DNA of 64,000 bases from Setomelanomma holmii (taxonomy: Eukaryota > Ascomycota > Dothideomycetes > Pleosporales > Phaeosphaeriaceae): NCBI GenBank assembly GCA_010015745.1, contig ML978246.1, positions 79,325 to 143,324 of the forward strand, in the 5' to 3' direction. The notes beneath the pieces are model-generated. The model saw only the letters and a program-made list of their open reading frames with translations. It was not told the origin of the DNA and made no database searches. The position numbers and the translations under genes were made by a program. Of this stretch, positions 55,255-64,000 are shown piece after piece (position 1 is the stretch's first letter; each line of letters opens with the position of its first letter).

Positions 55255-56772
55255 ATGCCGACCAAATGCAAAGAAAGAGAGCGCATACTGGCATCAGGTA
55301 ACGTCGATGTTCCAGCATTGCCTCTAGGCGCAGTTCGAGGTATCCTTTGCTTTCGGTGCTTTGAGAGTACCGACAGAATCCTGAAGTGCGCGGGTTGCAA
55401 ACGCGCTGGGTACTGCTCAAAGGAATGCCAAAAGCTAGACTGGACTGCCCTGCACAAGAAACAGTGCAAGGTTCTCCAGCAGATCAATGCAATCGAGCAG
55501 CAAGACTACCGTGCATCGCGGGCCTGGGAGGATTTTCGACAAGCGCAGGTAAGCACACTTCTCGCGCACTTGCGGGATCGGAGCTGACTGCTGCAGTTGC
55601 GATATGTCCGCATAGTACAGAGTTTGACGCATGTCAAAGACACCATATACGTTATTCAGTTCGTTGAACTCGCCTGTCTCGATTGAGGATTCACACTGAC
55701 TTGACGAAGAGCTCAGCCATATTGCTCGACATGTTATCGAACTGGCCAACAACTTTTCAATCGAAATATCGTCCTCAGAGCATGCGCGAAATGCCAGCTA
55801 CTTCACCATTGCAGCGACTGTACGGACTCGCATCCAGCATCTGTATGTGATACGTATCAAGAGCAGAAGAAGATCGAAAACTTCCGGATCGAACTCTTCG
55901 AGGACACTGGCAAGGCGTCAGTCATGGCATGTACCGAGAAGCCACGCGCTGCATACGTGCCTCTGAAAACATGCTCGGGATGGTATGATTACTTCATCAA
56001 TATCTCTGACAAGCCCTTCATTCGAGGAAGAATCACTTCCGACTTTCATGCGCTGGCAAAAGCAGCTGCACAGGTAGGTGAGGCAGAGCGAGAGTTTGAG
56101 GAGCATAGACGCATGTTCCTGCTTCTTGCTACCGACAATCTTACGATGCCGCTTACGATACTTTCTGCCCTCGAAGACCTCGATCTTCTGGGAGCTACAA
56201 GCTTGCAGATTCATCTTCTTGGAGCAACAGGGCGCGAGTTTCTAGCAATGGCTTCCTTCGAAGAACTGCTTCATCTCGTCCCAGCACTCAAGTCCTTGTC
56301 TATCACTGCAATCGGCCCTTCCTCTCTATTGATAGGCGAAGGACCCAAGGAACAATCGACCAAGCAAGATCTGCCGTGCTGTAATACATGCCAGTCGCAG
56401 CGCCGAAAGCGATTCCTGGCGTCGTACAAGGGCCTCTATCATGACTTCGCCAAGTCCTCACTGTTCGAGAAGCCAGATCTGATCGTAGCCTTTAATAGCG
56501 GCTTCGTCGATGGCGATGATGCGGAGACAGACTGGGATCAGACCATCCAAATGATTGTCGACAGCGGACATGCAACACTCTTCACAGCCTACAATCCCCG
56601 AGAGGCGTTCCACGAGCAAGAGAAGTTGAAGAGCCTAAGTGCAAGATTTATCACAGATCCGTCGGAGAACAAGTGGCGCAGTCTGGTTCCCATGCCGGAG
56701 TTCTTGGATGTGGAGTACGAAATCTGGTATCAGAACTACTACAGCTATATCATCCAAGGCAAAATAGGTTAA
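55255..56772 (+). CDS. MYND zinc-finger protein with Mss51-like C-terminal domain
   Basis: Modelled exons 55255..55548, 55597..55662, 55717..56772 (471 aa). Exon 1 has the MYND finger: CFRCFESTDRILKCAGCKRA, GYCSKECQKLDWTALHKKQC. Exon 3 has a second Cys-rich part (PYCSTCYRTGQQL, CAKCQLLHHCSDC, HPASVC), then the Mss51-type C-terminal domain: LTILSALEDLDLL, IHLLGATGREFLAM, LPCCNTCQSQRRKR, GLYHDF, PDLIVAFNSGFVDGD, NKWRSLVPMPEFLD, YYSYIIQG. The first intron is clear (GTAAGC...CAG). The second is not: the frame holds TGA at 55684 and 55702, so an intron or decay must explain it; my donor at 55663 (GTTGAA) is weak. Mss51 controls mitochondrial COX1 translation, but many fungal MYND relatives have unknown roles. 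Confidence 0.68.
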
Positions 56773-56924
56773 GAGCAAGCAAATCCAGTCGTATTCATGA
56801 TGAGTCGATTCCGCGGCAGAGGAAGCAATGCCTAGATTGTTGACGATACGACGTTAATTATCACAACCAGGACCCAGATATACTACTGACGGTCTGCCTC
56901 ATGGTCATCTCACTGCAACTGATC

Positions 56925-58005
56925 TTATGGTTTATGTTTTGAACCATCTTCCCAACCCGGCATCTCATGTACAGGCTGAGCGTTCAGCTCGTACATTTCG
57001 TTGGGACCCAGCCCTCTATGACCATATTTGTCGGATGTCCCGAGCTCCGTTGCGGCTACACCAACGGACTTCGGAGCGTATGCGCCAGCGTAGTCGTCCT
57101 CAACTTGATGGATTTGTTGGGCAGAGTCGGACCGTTGAGATTTTCGTCGTCGCAGGAAAAAGAATATAAGAGCAACGATGGCTGCAAGTCCAGCTAGAGA
57201 CCCTACGACAGCGCCAGCGATGGTACCTCCAGAAGTGCTGTTGGACTTTGCTTGTGCTGCAGACGATGACGAAGATCCAGATGTCGAAGAAGACAGTATC
57301 GACTGAGAACTTGACGCACCAGATTGCGTACTCGAGCTTGCCAAAGACGAAGATAGCGTCGCGCATCCGACCTTTGGTGCACTTGCAGCGAAGCCGTCGA
57401 TTGGATGTGCATACGCGTGTGCGCCTGTCGTCGTGGCTCCGAAAGGCGCCATATTTGTCTCTCCGATCGAATCGTATTGAAGAACCGTAAGCGTCGATGA
57501 AACCGAGAACTCGCTAATACATGTACCGCCATATCCTGGACGATCCCGCACTTCTGGTGTTGCTGGTGGCTGAAACGTGTATCCTCTACGAATTGTCAGC
57601 CTCTCCAATTGAGCAAAAGTTCGGTCACACCTACGATGGACAGCACGCGATATAGTTGTCTTCCGCCACATATTGGGTACAGAAGTTCGATGGACAGACC
57701 AGGGGAGACATGACCGGGACGATGGATGACGCCAGCGTGCCAGATGTGACTGAAGTATAGCTACGTAGAAACTCTTCTGGGTAGCAGTTGGTCACTGTTG
57801 TCGAAGTGAATGGAACTGGCTCATTGGCCCATATGAAGTAGCCCGGAGGCGGTAACATCGTCAGTTTGTTCGATGCACATGATGCTGCTGGTGTAAAGGT
57901 CGTCGATAATGCGATCGTGGTGGTTGGTTGTTGAAAGCTGATGCTACTCTCCGAAACTGTTTGCGATGCTACGCTTTGTCGAGCTCGAAGTCTCCGTGTC
58001 GCCAT
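56925..58005 (-). CDS. Single-pass membrane protein with Ser/Thr-rich ectodomain
   Basis: Exons complement(56925..57585, 57635..58005), 49 bp intron (GTAGGT...TAG); 343 aa. N-terminal 110 residues have many Ser/Thr and Cys (CASNKL, TVTNCYPEEFL, VCPSNFCTQYVAEDNYIACCPSGYTFQ spanning the intron, cut here at CCPS). A long Ser-rich linker (SSSLASSSTQSGASSSQS) precedes one transmembrane helix GAVVGSLAGLAAIVALIFFFL with RRRKSQR on the inside. The cytosolic tail has YELNAQPVHEMPGW. The topology matches fungal Mid2/Wsc-like surface sensors and many unnamed relatives with alpha-helical single-pass anchors. Oddly, no clear signal peptide is at the N terminus (MATRRLRARQSV), so topology may depend on the internal helix. 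A surface-sensor role is inference. Confidence 0.75.
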
Positions 58006-58630
58006 TTTCACTCCCGGAAAGCCAACTCCTCTCTACAACTTCGCTCTGGCAACACTTTTCGCTGGTCTTTGGCTAGCGACTCTGCAATTGGAATGCCGAA
58101 ACGAGCGTCTTTGATCGTGGGGAACGTGGAGAACGAGGGATGTTGCCAGCAAGCATGAGAAGCTGGGCAATCGTCGGCATTATCTGTATTCGCTTTTGCA
58201 CTGACTAGGACCGCAACGTGACAGCTATGCGACAGCTATGCGACAACCCTGGACATTATCACAGATGTGGATACCTCCTCTAGCAGGTTCAGGCATGGTG
58301 CATTACGATCCATCTCAGCCAATTCGCCAACCCATGTACAAGCACACTGGAGTAGTCTCAGCCTCCATCCTGCCCACTCTTTCACTTTGAAAATCGGGCG
58401 AGTTGCGTGGATAGTCGTTGTGATCCCTGCGGCACTTGGGCATGAGAGAGGTCTGAGTCGAGACTAGGTCCACTTAGCGGTTCGCTAACGGGGCATTACC
58501 CGCTGGCATGTTCCACTCTTCATTTTTTCCTTATCGTTCAGCCTTGTTTCCGATGACTGCAATTGCTGACCGGCACCTCTTGCTCGGTTTGGCATCGTAG
58601 ATGGCTCATATTAGGACCGGTCATCGCGCA
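58006..58630. other. Intergenic
   Basis: 625 bp with the promoter of the membrane protein gene; small ORFs only. Confidence 0.4.
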
Positions 58631-59843
58631 CTACTCTTTCGTCGAATCAATTAGGAACAGATCACCAGCTTTCAAATCTCTCTTAGCTGTCGCAACAACA
58701 TCGCCGCACCATGTTTTGGTCTGTCGAGTCGGCTCGCCTCTCACCATGATGGACGCGACAGAGATGCCCAACTCCAATCCGATGAGATGATATGGCTTAT
58801 ACTGCGCAGCATAATTTCCAGTCGAATCGGTCTTCAAACCATACTGCTTGAAGCACTCTTTCTGGTACTCGCCTGGCGCTTCGATGATCACATACACTCC
58901 CCAACGTAAGTCGTTGCAAACCCACCGCCCATCCTTCTCGACGCAAGATACAACTTCGACAGTACCTTTCTTATCCAACTGACCGCCATCGCTCTTTGGC
59001 TTCAGCACTTCAGGCAAATCATGCGTGCCACAAGGTGGAAATGCTAGACCGTTGGAAGGCGGAGACAAATCGCACCCATTCGCAACAGCCGCCATCTCGA
59101 GTGCGGGTTTTGTACCATCGAGGAAAGAGTTGAACATCTGCGGATTGAAGTCGCCACTGGCAAATTGCTCCTTGGTGAAGCCATAATGGTTCCAAACCGT
59201 GTCTGGAATGGAGTAATGATACTAGGGAGGATGCTTGGTTCCTTTGCCAGCGCATACCACGTCGAATCCAGCAGTGCGTGCCCAGTCGACTAGTTCAGCA
59301 ATGAGAGCAGGTTGGTCGCCATATACCATGGAGTATATGATACCCGCCTCCTTCGCCCGTCGTGTCAGCAACGGTCCAGCGAGCACGTCTGCTTCAACAT
59401 TAATCATGACGATATGCTTCTTGTGCTCGCAACATAACAAGGCGTGACGGACTCCTGCCGCCGGATTTCCAGTCACCTCAAGAATGACGTCGATACCAGG
59501 AGTTGCAATCATAGCTGCTGAGTCAGTGATGACAGTCGTCTTGCCCTGCCTAACGCCATCCTCCAAGGACAGAGAAGTAGTAGTGTCATATCTTTCTTGA
59601 AGAAAGCCGGTCTTTTTCAGTGCATTCAGCGCACGTTCGGGGGCAAGGTCGGCAATGGCTGCGAGACTGACGCCTTTTGTTCGGTGAGATTGTGATATGC
59701 TGGATCATGTCAGGCTGGGCCAAGCTTCAAGTCGTCCGATTTACTTACTACATAGACCCGAACTTCCCAGCTCCAATTATGCCGACTTGAATCGGCTTGC
59801 CTCTCTCTTCCAGAGCGGCCAACTTCGTGGAAAGACTTGTCAT
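58631..59843 (-). pseudogene. Homoserine-dehydrogenase-like SAF-domain oxidoreductase, disrupted
   Basis: Exons complement(58631..59699, 59749..59843) joined by a 49 bp intron (GTAAGT...CAG). Start MTSLSTKLAALEERGKPIQV, Rossmann motif VGIIGAGKFGSMYI rebuilt across the intron, then GIDVILEVTGNPAAGVRHAL, VEADVLAGPLLTRRAKEAGI, YSMVYGDQPALIAELVDWAR and VVCAGKGTK. This matches the COG4091 type (predicted homoserine dehydrogenase with C-terminal SAF domain), found in bacteria and some fungi. TAG at 59222-59224 interrupts HPP*YHYSIPDTVW. The frame then stays open to 58631 through YHLIGLELGISVAS and RDLKAGD, but stops where the rest of the SAF domain is expected, so the 3' end also looks cut. About 387 codons. 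Neighbour of an FAD oxidoreductase; a shared sugar- or amino-acid-degradation role is a guess. Confidence 0.72.
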
Positions 59844-60933
59844 TCTGAAGTCGAATGTGTGCAGTCGCGGCCCAAAACTTGCGTGAGGATTACGTTACGT
59901 CTCACAAGAAGTACGCCTGTTCATACTTATCCCCGATCACATTTTTGCTTCCCCAGATCTGAGTGTCACGCTACCCCGCTGAGGGGAACTGTTTCAGACG
60001 CGTCTCGTCTCGAGCCCAGCACCATTGTCGGACTGATCTCCGCGTCCCCGATTACAAGGCTGAAGGGTATTTTAACGGATTTTGCAAGAGCCCGCGGAGA
60101 AGGAGATCCGATGAAGGGAGTTTTTCAGTGATGATAGCTCCGAAGTACCGAAAGCCCATGACTTCCAGGTGTTAGCTGAAGCAACTTACATGTCAAGCTC
60201 TGTGCAGACACACAAACATCACATTCGCCACAAGCTTTTTTGATGCGTTTTCAAGGAAAACGTATTTCAGAGCATACAGTATGAGGTTCGTATGAAAGAA
60301 CAGTGGCTTTCGTGGGCATGTTTCAGCCTCGTCCCCTTCCAAGCCACGCGCTCACCACGTTCCCCCTGTCGTGACACGCTGACTCGCTCCCGCCGCCAGG
60401 GCATGCCACGTCAAACGCTCACCATCCACAAATCGTCACCGCCCACAACCCGCTCGCTACCAACAATTGTCCGCTATTGTCGCAGTCGCAAATTAACGAC
60501 TTACCGTGATGGGTAGGTTGGCCTGACAGGTGTGGATGGCTGCGGCAGTTCCACGGTTCTGTGTGTCGCATTTTTTCCGCCTCTTACGTTAGGGTGCCAT
60601 GACGGGTGGGCGCACGGGAGGCACGGCAGCTAGTGGCGATTTGTTGGTTGGCGGAAGCTGACGTTTGATGTTTGATTGTCCTGCATGAGGATTTGCTTGT
60701 GAGGTTATGCTTATGGTTGATGGGCTGAAGTGGATTGAAGGAGCGTTAAGATGATGGGGATCACACGAGTCATGAGTCGGGCTAGCCCTTTCATTCACGC
60801 CTCGCGTATGTGTAAGCATTGATTGCTGTGCTAATTGCCTCAAGATTGACAGTAGAAGAATACTTGTGGAACGTTCTTGTTCGATTGGCCTGAGCAGCTG
60901 CTGAGGAGAAGATCTTTTTTAGAGAAAATCTTC
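59844..60933. other. Intergenic between SAF-domain pseudogene and FAD oxidoreductase
   Basis: 1.1 kb; ORFs of up to 144 codons lack motifs. It would contain the promoter of the broken gene. Confidence 0.4.
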
Positions 60934-62529
60934 TCATATGATCGCAACCTTGGGTACTTCTCCGGTGGCATTTGTCAACCTCGCCAGGCGTTCTGGTGTC
61001 AACTGATACACCTCTGGTAAGCCGATCGCACTCCATGACTCACCGTTCATCAGCTTCACAAGCCCAGGTGCCGCAGTGAAGGTACGAGCCATTCCATGCC
61101 CATGATGCCCTGCACAAATCCACTGACCCGGCTTACCAGGCAGTTCTCCGATGAATGGTACACCATCCGAACTCAGACCAATAATGCCACTCCAACTGTA
61201 TTGGAATCCTTCGCCAGGCCCGAACTCAGCTGCCCCCCAGCCATCAAACTCGCTTTCAACGAATTTCCGAACTTCTTTGGTGACAAGCTCGATGTTAGCA
61301 AGACTGTCATCGACACAACGATCAGGGCCTTGTTCGGACCATTCATCGAGTTTCTTCTGGCCTGGGTTTGATCCTCCAAACATGATGTTACCATCAGCGG
61401 AGCAGCGCGGGTTGATACTGAAGAGAGCACCATCTGGTAGCAGCACTCCGTACGAATTTTGGATAGCTTTCGATCCGCTGAGTACGCGAGATGGGACAAC
61501 CCGATTGCACATATGCGGCTTGGGTGTGATGACACCTTCAAGCAATGGCTCGATGGCCGCACTGTAGGCGTTGGTCGCGTGGACAACAGTATCGCAGGCA
61601 ACCGTTCCACGATCAGTATGAACAGTCCACTTCCGGATACCATCCTCGTCTTCTGTGACGGACCCAGCAACCGTATATGTCTGGAGATTTGCTCCATGAT
61701 TGATATTGTCTCGCATAATGTGCGCAGTCGGCTTCCACGGCTGTAATGTCGAAGCCCTCCAAGCATAGCAAGCTCTAGCACTCTTGATCCTAGAGGTCTT
61801 CGCAGCTTCTACTGGATCATATGTCACTTGGATATGGTCAACCTTCCCACCTGCTTCCCGATATCTTTCGAAGACTTCTTTCGCTACTTTTGCTACCTCA
61901 TCATCGAGCGGGACATCCAGCGTGTCTCCGACCCAGAGGTCGCAATCAACGTTGTTCTCTTTCACATATGCTACCAAAGCCCGCCAAGTCTCGGCTTCGT
62001 TGTTCATGATCTTCACAGCCTGCTTTTGCCCGTATGCTTTTTCGAATTTGTCGAAGTGACGCCACTGATCGGGCTTGCAATGACCGGCATTGCGACCTGT
62101 AGCCCCAGAGCAGAACTCTCGAGCTTCGAGAACCACCACGCTCTTTGATGGCCAAGTCGCAAGATGCTGTTTAGCGATCAGAGTTCCACTGATGCCCGAT
62201 CCGATGATCACGGTGTCTGCCTCTCGGGGCAAATCTTCGGTTGTTCGATGGTCCAGTAATGGGTCGCTGCGGACCTGCTGCAACCAATATGAGAGTGACT
62301 GTCCGCCTTGCTTCGGGAATCCCGTCCTTGCCGTTTTCGGTGGCGCGGATGCGTGATCCTCAACATTGAGGGCGGCATCAGATGAGTCTGACAGCGACAC
62401 ACTAGTCGCACCACCAAGTCTCGCATCCATGGCGTCTGCGGACTTCATCCTTCGAGGTCTAAAAGTAGCAAGATTGGATACTTGGCCGTGACGCAGTGCT
62501 TGAGTTGTCAATTTCGTAAGCAGTTTCAT
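60934..62529 (-). CDS. FAD-dependent oxidoreductase, DAO family
   Basis: Single exon, 531 aa. Oxidises a secondary or primary amine or amino acid with FAD. FAD-binding Rossmann motif ADTVIIGSGISGTLIAKQHL near residue 103, then VVVLEAREFCSGATGRNAGH with the ATGRNAGH flavin contact, DLWVGDTLDVPLDDEV, ARACYAWRASTLQPWKPTAH, VHATNAYSAAIEPLL, FSINPRCSADGNIMFGG and the C-terminal GFQYSWSGIIGLSSDGVPFI, AGHHGHGMARTFTAAPGL. This is the plan of fungal DAO (glycine/sarcosine-oxidase-like) proteins. The first 40 residues are basic and may be a mitochondrial presequence; without it the start would be the Met at residue 28 or 34. Frame intact although its neighbour is broken. Confidence 0.88.
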   Translation of the reverse strand: MKLLTKLTTQALRHGQVSNLATFRPRRMKSADAMDARLGGATSVSLSDSSDAALNVEDHASAPPKTARTGFPKQGGQSLSYWLQQVRSDPLLDHRTTEDLPREADTVIIGSGISGTLIAKQHLATWPSKSVVVLEAREFCSGATGRNAGHCKPDQWRHFDKFEKAYGQKQAVKIMNNEAETWRALVAYVKENNVDCDLWVGDTLDVPLDDEVAKVAKEVFERYREAGGKVDHIQVTYDPVEAAKTSRIKSARACYAWRASTLQPWKPTAHIMRDNINHGANLQTYTVAGSVTEDEDGIRKWTVHTDRGTVACDTVVHATNAYSAAIEPLLEGVITPKPHMCNRVVPSRVLSGSKAIQNSYGVLLPDGALFSINPRCSADGNIMFGGSNPGQKKLDEWSEQGPDRCVDDSLANIELVTKEVRKFVESEFDGWGAAEFGPGEGFQYSWSGIIGLSSDGVPFIGELPGKPGQWICAGHHGHGMARTFTAAPGLVKLMNGESWSAIGLPEVYQLTPERLARLTNATGEVPKVAII

Positions 62530-62759
62530 GGTATGGCTAGACCTACCTGATATTCACAGCGAGAGACGGACGGCACATATATACTTTGACTCAAGCAGAT
62601 GTTTTCAGTGCGCCCAAGCCGACTTGTTGGAGTCATATGTGTCAAAGGTAAGGCGCGTCCGGACATGACAAGATCGCTATTTCGGGCTACCGATACCGTA
62701 CCGATCGCCGACACGAGCCACCCCAACATCATAACACGAAATCAACACCAATTTCAACG

Positions 62760-64000
62760 CGTAATAAAAAGCGATTGAAGCTATGGAATTGCAAGAACCA
62801 GGAGAACGTTTGTCGTACCGCGCATGTGCAAAAAATTCGGTGTAGACAGAACTACGTTGTCCCAAAGATGCCAGGGCTTTCAGCAGTCTATGACAGCTGC
62901 AAACCTCAATAAGCAGAAGCTCCACCTACAAGAAGAGGATGAGCTTGTAAGATATATCAATGATCTTACAAAGAGAGGGCTTTCACCTACAAGAGAAATG
63001 ACGCGAAAATTTGGAGAGGAGATCGCTCATAAGCACATTGGAGATGGCTGGGTTACGTGCTTTGTCGACCAAAACGACGACTATCTCATCTCACGCTGTA
63101 CGCCACCACGCCGATTCTGAGGCAAAGTACAGTCTCTACTTTGATCTCCTCTATGGAAAGATCACTCAGTATGACGTAGAGCCTGCTCACACGTACAATA
63201 TGGATGAGAAGGGCTTTGCTATTGGAGTGATAGGAAAGCAGAAGAGGATCTTTAGTAAGAGGATGTGGCAGTCTAGAGAGGTCTCTCAAGTCCTTCAAGA
63301 TGGCTCACGTGAGTGGATAACTGTTCTAGCAGGAGTCTGCGCTGATGGGAGTACTCTTCCTCCTGGTCTCATCTACGCCTCCAAGAAATGCTCGATCCGC
63401 TCTAATTAGGTGGAGGATATTAAGGCTGGAAAGCATGAGGTTTCCGTTACTTCAACACCTACTGGATGGACCAACAACGACGTCGGATTAGCCTGGCTTG
63501 AGCAGGTATTTGACCGCCACACAAAGAGAAAGGCAGGGCTTAGGAGGAAGTAGAGACTCCTTATTGTAGATGGCTACGGCTCTCATGTCACTAAAGCTTT
63601 TATAGCTTATTGCCTCATAAGGAGGATACTAGTGGCTATCTTTCCACCTCACAGTACCTATACTTTGCAGCCACTTGATGTGGTTTGTTTCTTGCCACTC
63701 GCGTCTTCTTACGACTAGGAGCTCTCTACTCACCTCATGAAGACTCAAGGCCTTGTTCCTTTGACAAAGAGCGACTTCTTCTTGTTATTCTGGGCTGCGT
63801 GGAGCAGCTGCATGTCAGAGAAGCTTGTTCTGAAGTCCTTTGAAGCCACTGGGATCTTCCCTATAAACCGTGAGGCTGTACTCAAAAGATTCCGGCCGAA
63901 GACACCAGAAGTAGCAGAAGAAGATGAGGAGCAAGAGCTACAAAGCTCTCCACTTACTAGAGCAGGTTGGAGAAAGATCAGGAGCGCTATTAACCAGGTA
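62760..64000 (+). mobile_element. Degenerate pogo/Fot1-type DNA transposon (Tc1-mariner superfamily), cut by window end
   Basis: A CENP-B-type DNA-binding part (IEAMELQEPGERLSYRA, then CKKFGVDRTTLSQRCQGFQQ after a frameshift near 62820; EEDELVRYINDLTKRGLSPT) is followed by the DDE endonuclease: after another frameshift near 63085, HTYNMDEKGFAIGVIG (first Asp), RLLIVDGYGSHVTKAFIAY (second Asp), FPPHSTYTLQPLDV. Stops in this frame are TAG at 63407, 63551 and 63716. The last part WAAWSSCMSEKLVLKSFEATGIFPINR is typical of Fot1/pogo ends. No terminal inverted repeat could be fixed. The copy is dead, and TAG stops fit TGG or CAG mutated at CpA (RIP-like). Confidence 0.85.

Noticed and set aside
1..64000. 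Reassignment of TGA to Trp in this nuclear genome
   Set aside because: Conserved genes such as eIF3f and the tautomerase end at TGA where the family ends, and some of the other in-frame stops in the broken genes are TAA or TAG. Pseudogenisation explains the data better.

Overview
The window looks like nuclear DNA of a filamentous ascomycete. Genes are short, with one to three introns of about 41-99 bp (GTAAGT/GTGAGT-type donors, CTNAC-like branch sites); only TAF13 has a longer one (250 bp). The gene families present (HET, NACHT-ankyrin, GH27, DAL5-type MFS, HSP30-type heat-shock protein, pogo/Fot1 transposon) are typical of Pezizomycotina. A Dothideomycete is my guess, not something the sequence proves. 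I recognised no tRNA, rRNA, CRISPR or bacterial operon structure.

Layout. 1-0.6 kb: decayed fragment of a BTB/POZ-like protein. 1.1-2.1 kb: aquaporin. 4.3-5.8 kb: secreted GH27 alpha-galactosidase. 6-8.3 kb: decayed NACHT-ankyrin gene. 11-14.2 kb: three small Ser/Thr/Ala-rich, probably GPI-anchored proteins in tandem with a shared intron position. 14.4-15.8 kb: HSP30-type small heat-shock protein with TATA box and two heat-shock elements. 16.8-18.4 kb: fungal membrane protein of unknown role. 18.6-27.6 kb: a cluster of a DAL5-type transporter, a Baeyer-Villiger-type flavin monooxygenase, an FMN-dependent luciferase-like monooxygenase and a second DAL5-type transporter. The first three carry inactivating changes; only the last transporter is intact. 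27.9-32 kb: BTB-like relative of the first fragment, a non-coding nested repeat, a broken F-box-like gene and an acidic ORF split by a TGA.

32.2-43.7 kb is the housekeeping core and looks intact: UTP25 (rRNA processing) and eIF3f (translation initiation) share a 254 bp divergent promoter holding a perfect hairpin; TAF13 and KSH1 are also divergent; then an AHC1-like zinc-finger protein and a protoglobin-domain protein. 44.3-46.2 and 51.6-53.6 kb hold two degenerate HET-domain genes. Between them lie an NmrA-like reductase, an unknown protein, a cis-CaaD-like tautomerase and a DJ-1/PfpI protein. 53.8-58 kb: Tda10/glycerate-kinase-like P-loop kinase, MYND/Mss51-like protein and a single-pass Ser-rich membrane protein. 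58.6-62.5 kb: a broken SAF-domain homoserine-dehydrogenase-like gene and an intact FAD oxidoreductase. 62.8-64 kb: a degenerate pogo/Fot1 transposase cut by the window end.

The main theme is contrast: housekeeping genes are clean, while the accessory genes (self/non-self recognition, monooxygenase cluster, sugar-acid-type dehydrogenase) are recognisable but broken, often by one or two stop codons. Most of these stops are TGA, and three are TGG-to-TGA at tryptophans expected from the families. That is not the TAG/TAA pattern expected from classical RIP.
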